The notes beneath the pieces were generated by a model that saw nothing but the letters and a program-made list of their open reading frames with translations, was not told the origin of the DNA and searched no databases. A DNA stretch of 64,000 bases, from contig NC_081409.1 in assembly GCF_030272615.1 (NCBI RefSeq), positions 532,432,291 to 532,496,290 of the forward strand, given 5' to 3'. Positions 22,223 to 34,596 of the stretch are shown here, piece by piece (position 1 is the first letter of the stretch; each line of letters opens with the position of its first letter). Source of the stretch: Cryptomeria japonica. Lineage: Eukaryota > Streptophyta > Pinopsida > Cupressales > Cupressaceae. The translations under genes were made by a program, and so were the position numbers.

Positions 22223-24841
22223 TGTAGTGTCATAAAGTTGTGACCCTAGCAATTTATGATTGCATTAGGGTCCTCACGCATGCAAACTCAAATCCTCTAG
22301 CATGATCGGAGACCAAAGAGTGCTTGTCTTGTGAAAACTGCTTCTGCCTTGGCCTCCGCATCACTCTGTGTGCATTCTATCCCAGAGAAAGGGGTAGGAC
22401 AGGGGCATGGCACCCCTATCCTTGCTTTATTTTGGGGCAGGACCTTTATAGAGCAAGCATTGTGGGTTGTCTAGTGAGTGGGAAATCTTGCCGATGTCGG
22501 CCCATGATGAAATTCAAATCCTTGAAACATGTATTTAAGGGGTATTTGTCCTCTCATTTGCATAAAGTTGGATAGATCAAAGTTGGATATGTTCAAGCAA
22601 TCAAGCATTCAAGCATTCAAGCATTCCAGCATTCTTTTCTAGCATTGAGCGTTCTCAAGTCTCCCTTCAAGGCTAGGTGTTGCATTCAAGTCAAGGATTC
22701 AACCATTGAAGAGGAGATTGATTTCAACATATAATTCCATACAAGAATTTATATCAGCATTGCTACTACAACCTCCCTTGAGGTGATTTATAATTTATTC
22801 TTTCATTTGCATCTACTTGCAAGTACTTTCTTCCATTACTTGGTTAATTCCAAAACTGATGAATAATGATGAACAACATATATCCTAACTAGTACTGAGA
22901 GAGGGGGGTTGAATCAGTACATACAAAAATTTCTCTGACAACTTATCATATAAAAATAATGCTAACCAGTTGTCTTCATTACTGAACTTAACCATGGCAG
23001 TACCGGTTAAACACACTAAGACTTCAGACAACTTAAACCTATAAAACTGAATGCTTCAAATATCATTCAATACTTGATAACTACTTCACCCATACATATG
23101 TGTAAGTGTTGTATCAATAATACCATAACCATTAGCTCTGCATGCATAGTCACTTAAACAAAGAATACTTAATCATCACATGAAAAATGCACAACTCATG
23201 ACACATAGATTTTTCACATGGAAACCCAAATGGGAAAAACCATGGTGGGGATGAATACCCACAAGCTTGTTTTGAACTCTTTTGAAGCTCGCTCTGTTAG
23301 GAGCCTAGTCCAGTTAAAGACTTTACAATAAGGTTCTGCTAGGAACCGATCCTATTAAAGATCACCTAGTTAAGGGATGGCTATATACCCTGTTAAAGGT
23401 TGAAACCCTATTAAAAGTTACCTTGCTAGAGGATTTAAAGAACTCAATGAACTTGAGTCACCTAGTTAGAGGTTTTACAATAAGCCTGTTAAAGCTACCC
23501 GGTCAAGGGATTTTCCTACTATTGAAATGGTTAGAAGACAATAGATAAAGCTCTAATCTGATAACAACACTACATGCTAAGGCAAATCCTTTTCAGTTCC
23601 TCTACTCTGCAATCACACTCTATAGTTTTCAGTCACTAGTCTGGCAAGTATCTCATCACTCGGATACACACACAACTTTTGCCAACACTTATAATAACAA
23701 ACATCATCGACCTTATAGACAATAATTAGGTTGGTAACATAAACCCTAAACCCTAAGTATTTAGGTTTACTATTACAAGTGGTCCAATCCTGACCATCCA
23801 AACACATTACATTGAATGAAACAATCTCAAATAGATCACAAGTCATTCTGCATCATTCATTCTTCACTGCACATAGAAATCAATAACCCATCACACTTTC
23901 TTCTCATATCGCTAAGAAGAATGTTCATTCCCGAGGTAGATATTGAATGCAGTCGATCTTCACATGCAATTACTCAAGGAAATCCTTCACGTGCACAAAA
24001 CTGAAGTGGCATCTTGATCTCATCCTTATTTCTTAGCTAACTCATCATAGAATATCACCAATTGCATCGCACAAGCTAGATTGCCAAACCAGAAACCCTA
24101 GAGCCGAGACTACAAACCGGTAGTCACACTTAGTGAAACCCTAACACCGGTTCACTACATCTCTTCATACCGGTTCTCCAACTTGATCATCAATAAAAAC
24201 TTCTTCCAATTTTCATACTGGTTGACCTGTACTTATTGACATCAATGACAACATATATTATTATCATACCGATTCATCATATGCCAACAAAAACTGGGGT
24301 TTGACCTAAAGGCAAACCCCCAATCCCAACACATTTCCCTCTCTTTTATGGGTGTAGGTTGTAGGTGCGCAGCTGTACTTTTGGATTCGGGCACCATTTG
24401 CAGAGGCAGAAAAACCCTTTTCATTTCATGGATTTTTCAGAGGACCATGTACATTCCCGCCACAGTCTGGGTAACTTTTCATCAAATTTGCAGGGTGACT
24501 TCATCTCGACATTTTACAGCCAAATTCAGGTGCACAGCTTTATCCCATATTCAAATCTCAAGTTATAGTCGATTCTTTGTCACTTTTGTACTACATAATT
24601 CAATCAATTTCCTTTCTAAATCAAACAAGGAATAAGGGGATCATCATAACATTCTTAATTCATTCAGAATTCAATCTATCATCTTTGTGTGGAGATTGAA
24701 TCTAGTGAATTACCCCTTATCTTCCTAATGTAATGTTGAAAAGTGCATGAAGGATAATCAATAGTGAAATTCTCATCTCTCTTTGAGGGAAAGGGTTAGT
24801 TTTCCTCTTGATCTATCACTCATCATTTTCCCACCATTACA
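22223..24841 (+). repeat. Element A 5' LTR (interrupted)
   Basis: Collinear with the 3' LTR except for the solo LTR at 22857-24289. Pieces: 22223-22856 and 24295-24841. It has one copy of a palindromic unit (GGACAGGGGCATGGCACCCC, about 22398), where the 3' LTR has an expanded array. The second piece contains GGACCATGTACATTCCCGCC (about 24441), a motif repeated in the leader and the 3' LTR. Confidence 0.87.
22857..24289 (-). mobile_element. Solo Copia LTR inside the element A 5' LTR
   Basis: 1433 bp, minus orientation: TGTTGGCATATGATGAATCG ... ATTATTCATCA, flanked by a perfect AAAAC duplication (22852-22856 and 24290-24294). Removing it restores the element A LTR exactly as in the 3' copy. 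It is related to the Copia-3 LTR (shared GGAAACCCAAATGGGAAAAA and repeated 'ttagaggatttaa'-like segments on the plus strand). No internal domain. Confidence 0.92.
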
Positions 24842-24844
24842 TTT

Positions 24845-24860
24845 TGGTGAACCCGATGTC
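24845..24860 (+). other. Element A primer-binding site
   Basis: TGGTGAACCCGATGTC, three bases after the LTR end. It is nearly the same as the element B site. The tRNA primer is not assigned. Confidence 0.7.
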
Positions 24861-25939
24861 TTACATGCTATCCTTTGAACAACATTGCATATTTTTCATT
24901 TACAAGTTTCAAATTTCTACAACCTAGTGGTTAAATTATTTAAAAACCCTCATTTTTAAAATTAAAATTGAACTTGTGATTTGTAAAAATTGTTTGTGGC
25001 TATCTCAGATCTGAAAATTGTTTTGATTGTCAAATTCAATTTCCTCATTATCTTGTTCAATTTGCAATTAAAATTTACAAAATTAAGAGGTTACTTGTTC
25101 AAACCCTAATTTTCAAAAATCATATTGAACTTGTGCAAAAATTGGATTTCCATTTAATTTTCAGATTTGTTTTCAGTTCTACAATTCAAATTTTCAATTT
25201 CTCCCCTTTTTCCCAAAATTCAAATTTCAAAATTAAGTGGTTAGGTCATCAAACCCTAATTTTTAAAAATAATTGGATTTTGTGTGAATTTCAAATCAAT
25301 TTCATTTACATTCAGATTTATAAACATTTTCCAAGGTGTCCCTATCCATTAGGTTTGACCCTTTTCCAAATTTCAATACAATTCCTCTTTCTCTTCAAAA
25401 CCCTAATAGGGTCCTATTTTCACCGTTGTACCTTTATTTTGCCCATCTAGAGATCATAAAATTCACTAATTTTTGGGGTTTAGCTTTAAAATCATTGTTA
25501 TATCCATTCCTGAAAATTTTGAAAAAAGTTGGTTGGACCATGTACGTTCCCGCCACGGTCTTGGACTTTTTTATTGAAATTTTGAGAGACTGTTATGACT
25601 GTATTTAATAGCCTAAATCCGAAAGATTGGCTGATTTTATCAATTTTTGAACCCTCTAGAATTGGAAATACCTTCGAAATTCAACATTTCAACTTCGAAG
25701 AAATTTTTTAAAATTAAGAGGTTAGTTATTATCTGCCCTGATTTTAAAAATTTTGATTTTAAAATTAAGTGGTATTCCCTTGGCCCTAATTTTAAAATTC
25801 CAATTTCCTTTCATTTTTGGAAATTATGTCATTTCCTTCCTCCAACAAAGTTCAAATTGTGTAATTTCTTAAATTTTGCATTACTCAATTTTTGCAAGCT
25901 TTGTCCTACAATTCAAAATTCAAATTTTCCCTCTAGTGC
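24861..25939 (+). other. Element A leader, repeat-bearing, no gene
   Basis: AT-rich leader with dispersed direct repeats of AAAATTAAGNGGTTA followed by CCCTAATTTT (about 25079, 25229, 25710, 25761). One copy of the LTR motif GGACCATGTACGTTCCCGCC lies at about 25537. No ORF of note. Confidence 0.65.
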
Positions 25940-28900
25940 ATGAATTTTGGCACTATTAGTCCTATCTACCCTATCCCCGTTAGATGAAGCATTAGAATTA
26001 AGGCTTCCCAAGGTTTAATTACCGAGGAGATAGAGCCTAATCTGGGTGACTTCTTTAATGAGGATCATGCTAATTATTCCCATCCTAATCATGTGCCTAT
26101 TCACCTCATTGATGGATCCCATGATGAAGAAGAAGCTTTAACTAGGGTTTCTTTAGATCAAATTTCTACATTAGACAATCAATTTGATAGATTTCAATAA
26201 TGGATGTCCCAGGAATACCCTAATAGTGAAGCTCTTCCATTAATTGAAGGTCTTAAGTGCATGCTTCAAAGTGAAAAGAATGGAATTGATATATTGTGTG
26301 ACATTGCACATATTGTTGAGTCTAATGTCATGCCTATCAAGAGTTGTGCCGAAACTCTAGGTTACTCACAACCTTCAACACAAGTCAATTCTTCTATTCC
26401 TTCGACTAATCCTATGACTAGTATTCCTACTTTCACATCTAACATCATGGCTACTTCAACTTAAAATGTCATTCCTACAACCATAGTTTATGGGGGCAAT
26501 CCCTCTTCCTCATTCAATCCTCCATCATACCTATGTTTTCCATGAGTATTCCTACAATTCATCAACCGATTAGTGTGACACAAGGGGGCAATTTCTTTAA
26601 CAACTTTATTCCTCCTTTAAGTATCCCTTTTCCTACCCAATCATCACCAATGCCTACTTATCATAGTGTCCCACCACCTTATTCTCAGTCCATGCCTTCT
26701 TTCAAAAACATCACACCACCTTTTGAATCACCTATGTCTAGCATTAATTCTTCCATCAAAATGACAATCAACAATCTAGACCAAATTTTGTCTTCCTTAC
26801 AACAAAAAATTGCTTCCATGAGTCAATCCAAGTTTAGTGTGCCCACCTTTGATGTTGCGAGCCCACTTTCTCTTGATATTGTTAAAGCCATGCCACCTAA
26901 ACATCTTGAGATCCCTCAATTGGAACTCTATAATGGAAAAGGTGACCCTCTTACACATGCCAAAACATTTTAGACCTTGTGTACTGATTTTTCTTATGAT
27001 CAATGATTTATTGCAAAATTGTTTACAAGAACATTAAGAGAAGGCTTTACAATGGTATTTCTCTCTACCTTCTTATTCTATCAATTCCTTTCAACAACTA
27101 GCAAGTGCTTTCATCCAATGGTTTCAAAACAACATTGGTCCTAAAATCACTTTGACTGATTTAATGCATTGTAAACAAGGTGTTAAAGAGAAAGTGACTA
27201 ATTTCATTGGTAGATATAAGTATTTGTGTGCTCAAATTTATTTTCATGTGCCTGATAATGATATTCAAAGAATTTTCATTTCTAATTTACCAAAAGCTAT
27301 CAAGGAAAGGCTTCTTTTGTCTAAGTTTACTTCCTTTCCATAGTTGTGCGCAACACTCCACAATTATCAAGTGGTTGTGAGTCAAATGGAGCAATCCAAT
27401 CCTATGGCTCTTAGTGATAAGGGGGGGAGTCTTCAAAAACTGTTTACAAAGTTCAAACCAACAAAAAGCTTCATCAAGTTTAGTGATCCAATCAACAACA
27501 ACCATGTGAATGCTACAATAGGTGTGCCTCCCATTTCTAAATTTTTCCAAAGAGAAAGATAGTTTACTCCTTTGAATGAATCTTTGCATAGTATTATGTC
27601 TCAGTTATTGAATAGAAATGTTATCAAGCTTCTTCCTATAAAACAAGTTGATCCTTCCAACCTTGCATCTCCTCATTTTGATAACAATTTGTTTTTCCAA
27701 TTTCATCATCAACCGAGTCATTATAATGAGAAATGTTTTGCATTGAAACATAAGGTTCAAGACTTGATTGATAATATACTATATATATGGTAGGTGTGAA
27801 TGATAAAGGGAATAAATCAGTTGCTCCTCCTAATCAAAATCTTTAGATTTTCACCGATCCCTTGCCATCTCATACCTCTAACTTTATTGAGATTGTGCCT
27901 TATTCTCTCTTCTAAAACACTCATCTATCTGACTCCAAACTTGGTTAATATGGTAGAAACACCATAGATGCCTAAGGATCCCTATATTACATTTGATTAT
28001 AGTGATACCATTAGAGCACCCAATGTCCCTTTATACGTAGTTGCAAAGGTTAAGGATATCCCTTTCCGTGGTGCCCTGATTGATCCCTCTTGCCTGGTTA
28101 ATATCATAACTGAAGAGTATATTTTCACTTTAATATTGCATAAACAACTATATGATGCTTATAATGTAGTTGTGAAGTTATTTGATGGCTTCTCTTGTCC
28201 TACCATTGGTTCTATCACCCTTCCTATTGAGGTCCATACTAAATCCATGGATGTTGTGTTTGTTATCATACCTTCCTCTGAGCAATTTTGTATGAAGTTG
28301 GGCTATCCTTGGCTATCTTCTATGAAGGCTATTTCTTGTCCAATCCACAAGTATCTTAAATTTCCTCACAATGAAGAAATCATAACCGTGAACCATAGCT
28401 TATTTTGTCCATCCAATAGAAGCCCTAGTGTTCCTATTGATCTCTTTTTGCCTAAACAATTTCAATCTCTTCCATCAAGGAGCGATGATCTTTTTTAATC
28501 ATATAAAAAATGGAAGAATGATATGAACTTATCCTTAAGTCAACCTAGATCACCACCACTTGACATTCCTATTATTCTTCAAGATGAGGTTCTTCCCCTC
28601 TTGGATATAACTAATCTTCCTCCTAAGGAAAATTGTCCAGCTACTCTTATGGATGTGACTTTACCTTCTCTTAAGGAGAACAACAATATTCTTCCTAAGG
28701 TTAGACCTATACCTCCTCCTCATGATGGACTTGGTCTCCTCCCTACACCTAATATTCCTCCTTTCTATGGCATAGTTCCACCTCCTTCCTCTTATCGAGA
28801 GAATAGGCCTACTTCTCCTATTGTTCAACCAAAAAGACCTCAACCTAAGCCTTCCACTATAAAAGAGAAAGTCATTCATCCTTCTTAAAATATTTCTCCT

Positions 28901-29275
28901 TCTTCTCAACCTTCCACTAAGACTCGATGATATTGTTGTGTGAGAGAACACTGATGAAGATGTCATGTTTGAGCTCGTGAAGCTATCCTTCAAAATACTC
29001 AATCTCCTCAGATTCCAACAGTTGACATGATTCCCTTTTCTCCTAAGAAAGATATTCAACCAACATCTACAAATCATAAGTTGCATAAAACATGTGATAT
29101 TTTTACTCCTATTCTTGTTCTTGCTCCACTTTCTTTAAACTTTGATGAAGAAATGGGTGAAAATGTTATTCATAATGGTAATACAACTCCTAATGCTTCT
29201 GACAGTGAGCATGAATATATTGATATGGACAAACATTTATCAGATGAGTTTTCACATCCTAGCTCCTCAAATTGA
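25940..29275 (+). pseudogene. gag: Gypsy-type gag and protease polyprotein of element A
   Basis: Starts at ATG 25940 (MNFGTISPIYPIPV) and runs mostly in one frame to 29275. Breaks: several nonsense codons (for example the 16th codon, 26201, 26462, 26971), a shift near 26500 and another near 27043. After a Pro/Ser-rich N-terminal part, the capsid-like gag core reads LELYNGKGDPLTHAKTF, then ALQWYFSLPSYSINSFQQL and DLMHCKQGVKEKVTNF, then RIFISNLPKAIKERL (about 26915-27330). No CCHC knuckle was seen. A retropepsin-like segment follows (about 28050-28330: RGALIDPSCLVNIITEEY, with DPS where DSG/DTG is usual, so probably inactive). A Pro-rich tail runs to 29275 (28523-28888 is the longest piece). 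The usual next domains, RT, RNase H and integrase, are absent. Non-functional copy. Confidence 0.78.
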
Positions 29276-30155
29276 ACAAAGTGACTTACAACATGAGCAT
29301 AGTCCTTGTTTGGATATTTTGATAGCTCCATCTATTGTGCTCAATATCACTCCTTTAGCATGTTGCTCACCTTCCCGAAATAGTGATCAGCAAGATCGGG
29401 AGGTAGATGTTGTGCTAGACTAGAAATATTAGCACTGTATATCTTTCTCTCTCCTTTCTTTCTCTTTTGTGACCATTCTTCTATACGTATCCCTATTCTT
29501 CTATTGTTCCCTTAATGTTTACTTGGGGACGATGCAAAGAATTGAGATATTTTCTTGGTCTCTTTCATGTTGACTCAAAAGACATCCTCTCTTCCCTTTC
29601 TTCTAAGGTAGTGTCCTTCCTTGGGGAATGAAGATTATTATGCATATACATACATGATATACATGAGTTATCATACAACATACTGACCCCGAGGAAAGTG
29701 ACACTACCTCGTGTTTTGTATTCATTATCCTTGGCTTTATACCTCGATTGGGGGCTAATCCTTATGATAATGTGATCCATTTATTTTCTCTCTCTTGGGT
29801 GTATCCTACCTTAAAGTAATCACTCTCGATAAGGCACGTGTGATCTCTTTAACGTAAGGGCATACACTCCACTCATACTTTCCTTCTTGTGGTACTTTGA
29901 ATTACTTAGTGAAGTTTGCTTTGCTTTTCAATCTTTTGTATCATTGCTTTCATGATTCATAGTGAAGGGAAATTTGCTACTTGTAGTCATGGTTCTCCCC
30001 TTCTTGATCTTCCCTTTTACTTTGTCAATTGAAGTCGTAAGATCCTAAGTCCACTAGGGGCTTGGTGCATCTTGCCTCCTTGATGTGGTGAAAGTTTTTC
30101 AATCTTGTTTCCTTGTACTTTACCAGTAGTACTGATATACGATTATACTCCCACT
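29276..30155 (+). other. Element A 3' untranslated region with stem-loop
   Basis: Contains CTTGGGGACGATGCAAAG (about 29522), the kind of G-rich block common before the 3' LTR in plant Gypsy elements. A large inverted repeat occupies 29606-29626 and 29687-29709. A second polypurine-like TGGGGGCTAA lies at about 29750. No coding sequence. Confidence 0.6.
29606..29709 (+). repeat. Inverted repeat / stem-loop in element A 3' region
   Basis: GGTAGTGTCCTTCCTTGGGG (29607-29626) pairs with CCCCGAGGAAAGTGACACTA and CC (29687-29708) around a 60-base loop, with small bulges. It lies about 450 bp before the true polypurine tract. Confidence 0.75.
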
Positions 30156-30170
30156 AAAGTGGGGGCTAAA
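30156..30170 (+). other. Element A polypurine tract
   Basis: AAAGTGGGGGCTAAA directly before the 3' LTR start (TTTAGTGTCATAAAA). Confidence 0.75.
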
Positions 30171-31395
30171 TTTAGTGTCATAAAATTGCAACCCTAGAAA
30201 TTTAAGAATACATTAGGGTCCTCATACATGCGAACTTGAATCCTCTAGCCTGATCGGAGACTAGAGAGTGCTCGACTTGTGAAAACTGCTTCTTCCCTGG
30301 CCTCCACATCACTCTGTCCGCACTCTACCCTAGAGAAAGGGGGAGGATAGGGGCATGGCACCCCTATCCTCCCTTGGATAGGGGCATGGTGCCCTTGTCC
30401 TCCCAGGGCAGGGCATGGCATCCCTATCCCTATCCTTTTTTGGGGTAGGACCTTTCTAGAGAAAGCATTATGGGTTGTCTTGTGAGCGGGAAATATCCTC
30501 GATGTTGGCTCGTGATGAAATTCAAATCCTTCAAACATGTATTTAAAGGGAATTTGTCCTCTCATTTGCATAAAGTTGGATAGTTCAAAGTTGGATATGT
30601 TCAAGTGATCAAGCATTCAAGCATTCTTTCCTAGCATTGAGCATTCTCAAGTCTCCCTTCAAGGCTAGGTGTTGCATTCAAGTCAAGGATTCAACCATTG
30701 AAGAGGAGATTGATTTAAACATACAATTACATACAAGCATTTCTATCAACATTGCTACTACAACCTCCCTTGAGATGATTTACAATTTAGACTTTCATTT
30801 ACATCTACTTGCAAGTACTTTCTTTCATTACTTGGTTAATTCTAAAATTGGGGTTTGACCTACAGGCAAACCCCCAATCCCAACATATTTACCTCTCTTT
30901 TCTATGTGTAGGTTGCAAGTGTGCAATTGTACTTTTGGATTCAAGCTCCATTTGCAGAGGCAGAAAAACCCTTTTCATTTCATGGATTTTTTGGAGGACC
31001 GTGTACATTCCCACCATGGTTTGGGAAACTTTTCATCAAATTTACAAGATGACTTCATCTTGACATTTTACTACCAAATCCAGGTGCATAGCTTCATCCC
31101 ATATTCAGATCTCAAGTTATAGTCGACTCTTTGTCACTTTTGCACTACATAATTCAATCAATTTCCTTTCTAAATCAAAAAAAGAATAAGGGGATCAACA
31201 TAACATTCTTAATTCATTCAGAATTCAATCTATCATCTTTGTGCGAAGATTGAATCTAGTGAATTACCCCTTATCTTCCTAATGTAATGGTGAAAAGTGC
31301 TTGAAGGATAATCAATAGTGAAACTCTCATCTCTCTTTGAAGGAAAGGGTTAGTTTTCCTCTTGATCTATCATTCATCATTTTCCCACCATTACA
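30171..31395 (+). repeat. Element A 3' LTR
   Basis: 1225 bp, ending CCACCATTACA, followed by ACATC. A palindrome-rich array at about 30346-30437 has three related units (GGATAGGGGCATGGCACCCC and variants) where the 5' LTR has one. It contains the GGACCGTGTACATTCCCACC motif (about 30997). Confidence 0.88.
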
Positions 31396-31400
31396 ACATC

Positions 31401-32499
31401 TAAGTGGCTTTACCAGTTAAAGAAATTAACCATATCAAAACATAACCAAAAAAACCATTCACCACTTGACACAATGATTTTTGACATAGAAACCCAAATG
31501 GGAAAAACCACGGTGGGGATGAGTACCCACAAGTATTCTGAACTCTTTTAAAGTTTGCCCTGTTAGGAGCCAAGCCTTGTTAGAAGCTTTACAAAAATGT
31601 TCTATTAGGAACAGATCCAGTTAAGGACCTCCTGGTTAAGGGATTGACTACAATACCCTATTAGGAGTAACCTCAATAGAGGATTTCAAATCCAAACTAA
31701 TGGATCACCTGGTTAGAGGATTTAGAAAACACCAAACCTATTAAAGCTTACCCAGTTAAGGGATTTAACTATTGTAATTGTTAGAGAACAATAGGGTTTT
31801 TCTTGATCTGGTAATAGCACTACTCTACTTGATCATATCCTTTTATGCTCCTATCTACCTTCACGCATTTTGCAGATACTCCTTCTAGTTTGGCAATCAA
31901 TCACACTGACACACTCAACCAAAATTTCCAACACTTCTACAAAACAACTCATCGACCTTATAAGAAAAAGAATAGGTTGGTAACATATCACATAACCTAA
32001 GAGCTCATAGTGATTACAAATAAATTGGTTCAAACATGACCATTGAATTACATAGCAATCATCTGCACATTTTTCTAGACAACCTCGACCACTTCTGGAT
32101 CACCGCACATTGGATCCTGTAACTCATCACACGGTTTCCACTTCATGCAATGTACTGACTCATTCCCAAGATAAAAAAATTATTTCTATGCACCAAAACC
32201 ACTTTGAAACTCATCACGTGCAACATGCATACGTGGCACAATCATCTCTGATCACCATTTGATCATAGACCAACATAACTAATTCACCAAGCTCCATTGG
32301 TTAGGGATTGACATATCAATAGGTTAGGGTTACCTGTTGATCTCTCTACTTCAATAGTAATACCGGTTTCCTTCACTGCTCAACTACAGGTTGTATTACT
32401 ACATCACTACCGGTTGCAATACAACACTATTACCAGTTGCAATTGACATCAATGACAACACTTATACTTCATAAATGCAATCTTCATGCAATCCCAACA
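31401..32499 (-). repeat. Copia-3 3' LTR, second piece
   Basis: Minus-strand start TGTTGGGATTGCATGAAG at 32499, preceded on that strand by CCAAAGGGGGAGAT (polypurine tract, plus-strand 32500-32513). It contains the conserved GGAAACCCAAATGGGAAAAA block and repeated 'ttagaggattt'-type segments. It continues at 21948-22222 across element A. Confidence 0.8.
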
Positions 32500-33097
32500 A
32501 TCTCCCCCTTTGGCATTGATGGCAATACAAATATAAATGACCTTTGATTGTGATGATTGAGAGTAATCCACATACATAGGTATAAGAATCTTGGTTTACA
32601 TTTTTCCATGTACTCTCCTTCAACTGAGTCTTCATGTCTTCAGTTGATAACTGGCTACAATTCTTCTCGCTATCAATCATATAGTTCTTCTCCCCCTTTG
32701 ACAACAATGCCAAAGTGAAAGTAAAACATACAATGTCATACTTCACTATTCTGCAACTAGCTGGCCCCCCTATGGAGTAGCACCACTCTACACCAATCCT
32801 GCTTCGAGATCTTCAATATGCTACGGGACTGATGTCTTCCACATTTGCTTAATTGACATCATGTAGGGGTACAATGACTAGTTGACCTCTAAGATACTCA
32901 AAAGTAGCCTTAGGCAGAGGTTTAGTAAAGATATCCGCTAGTTATTCCTTAGTAGATACATGCTCCTTAGTAGATACATGCTCCAGTAACACATCTTTAC
33001 TCTCTACTTTCTCTCTCAAGAAATGATATTTCAGCTCTATATGCTTTGTTCTAGCATGCAACACCGGGTTCTTTGAAATGTTTATTGTACTGGTGTT
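32500..33097 (-). pseudogene. pol: Copia-3 pol end: RNase H C-terminus and 3' UTR
   Basis: On the minus strand 33097 leads into NTSTINISKNPVLHARTKHI, LKYHFLREKV and, near the end, ADIFTKPLPKATFEYLRG, the classic C-terminus of Copia RNase H, closing with PLHDVN and a stop near 32860. An 18-bp direct duplication (plus strand TTAGTAGATACATGCTCC, about 32949-32985) repeats EHVSTKE and brings a stop. The 3' UTR holds two polypurine-like GGGGGAGA blocks. The upstream part of the same gene is at 40762-42635, separated by Copia-4 and joined across its GTGTT duplication. Dead copy. Confidence 0.82.
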
Positions 33098-34596
33098 TGA
33101 TAGTTCTGATACTTAATGTTAAGTATAGATACCAAGCTAACAAGATGAGAGGGGGGGTGAATCATACAAACTTAATCTTCCATAAAAACAATAGATTCAA
33201 CCTCGGTAACATATAGTTCAGTAATATAACCAAAACTGCTAAACATGCAAACTCATAAGCATATAAACATCATAACACTCATAACACCAGATTTAACGTG
33301 GAAACCCAAATAGGGAAAAACCACTATGGGATTTTGGACCCACTAAGAAATATACTCTTCTAGAGTATGCTCGGTTAAAAGAAAATCCTGTTAAATATTA
33401 CAAACACATTGCTAGATGTGACCCGGTTAAGGGATTTCCCTCAGATCTATTAGGATCTTCACCTTGTTAGAAGTGACCTTGTTAAAGGATTTCAAACACT
33501 TAATCAAAATGTCACCTTGCTAGAAGGTTTTACAAATAAGACTGTTAAGTCCACTCGGTTAAGAGATTTTCTATCACTTTACAAAAAAATAGTAATAAAA
33601 ATCTATCTGCAACTTCAAATCTAAAAATGCTAAAGCAGATTCTTATTTGCTCAATATAATCTAGTCATAGGACTTATCTTGTCCATCTGCTGGGCTCTAT
33701 ACTATGTTATTCAAACAAGTCTTCAAGCTTCTATGCTCAATAATCACTATGTAGCATCCCTATGCATACACTTGCCCGCATACATTGTTTATCAACAGTT
33801 CCTTATTTATAAACAATTTGCCAACCGCTTAATCTCCTTGATCACATATCCCATGATCAATCATAGCCATCAGATCTTCAAACTTGACCAGGTTCAATGT
33901 ATCCTTTGATCTGAAAACATTTTACCCCACCTTGGAACTTGCATACATTTCTTGGAACTTGTGCTAGGGTATTGCGGTTCAACCTGAGTTGTAGATCTTC
34001 CTACCGATTTTCCTTTGCCATAGATCCTTAACAACCTTTATACATGTTGTAACAATCATTTAATCATAACCAACTCATCAGCTTCCTTCATTAAATAATG
34101 CTTTTATTCATTCAATGCATTTTGTTATTACTCAGTTGCAACTCGGTAAATACTAAACTTCACTCGGTAGACATTCTGCCTTCATTAACCGATAGCAATA
34201 ACCTTAGGGTTTACCGACTAGGTTCTTTGCTCGGTAACATAGTATAGTATTAACCTTACAATCAACAACATATGTAGGATATCAAAATAATCTAAACATC
34301 ATGATCTCATCATTGTCTAACTCATTAATAGTTGCCCATTGAATAACTTATTCCTCCCCTTATTCATCACATTCTTTCTGTGTCTTTTACCGACATCTTT
34401 ACACTCACCAAATCATACTTCTTAAGATATGGCAACATCATACTGAATTAGAAAATCAATTTCTTGACATCAATGACAAAATAATAATATTAAGACAATA
34501 AACATCCTTTAGCAGTTATATCCATAATCATCAACAACCTTCTCAATATCCTGATTGAAATGCCAAAAATTTCTCATTGTAATTGGAATGCCAACA
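33098..34596 (-). repeat. Copia-4 3' LTR
   Basis: 1499 bp. On the minus strand it begins TGTTGGCATTCC and ends ACTATCA. Candidate TATA box TATAAATA on the minus strand at 33804-33811. Confidence 0.93.
33804..33811 (-). promoter_or_regulatory. Candidate TATA box of Copia-4 LTR
   Basis: TATAAATA on the minus strand, conserved in the 5' LTR (39935-39942). The promoter role is inferred from motif and position. Confidence 0.42.

Larger units (their letters stand above)
22223..31395 (+). mobile_element. Element A: gag-protease LTR element without RT/INT
   Basis: LTRs at 22223-24841 (1181 bp once the inserted solo LTR and its duplication are removed) and 30171-31395 (1225 bp), starting TGTAGTGTCATAAA / TTTAGTGTCATAAA and ending CCACCATTACA. 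The target duplication is ACATT (22218-22222) against ACATC (31396-31400), one transition apart. PBS at 24845, gag-protease reading frame 25940-29275, polypurine tract 30156-30170. No RT, RNase H or integrase is found between protease and 3' LTR. Gag is of Gypsy type. The host site is the Copia-3 LTR. Confidence 0.88.

Noticed and set aside
23741-23760. AAACCCTAAACCCTAA as a telomere remnant
   Set aside because: Two units only, inside a solo Copia LTR. More likely telo-box-like sequence.
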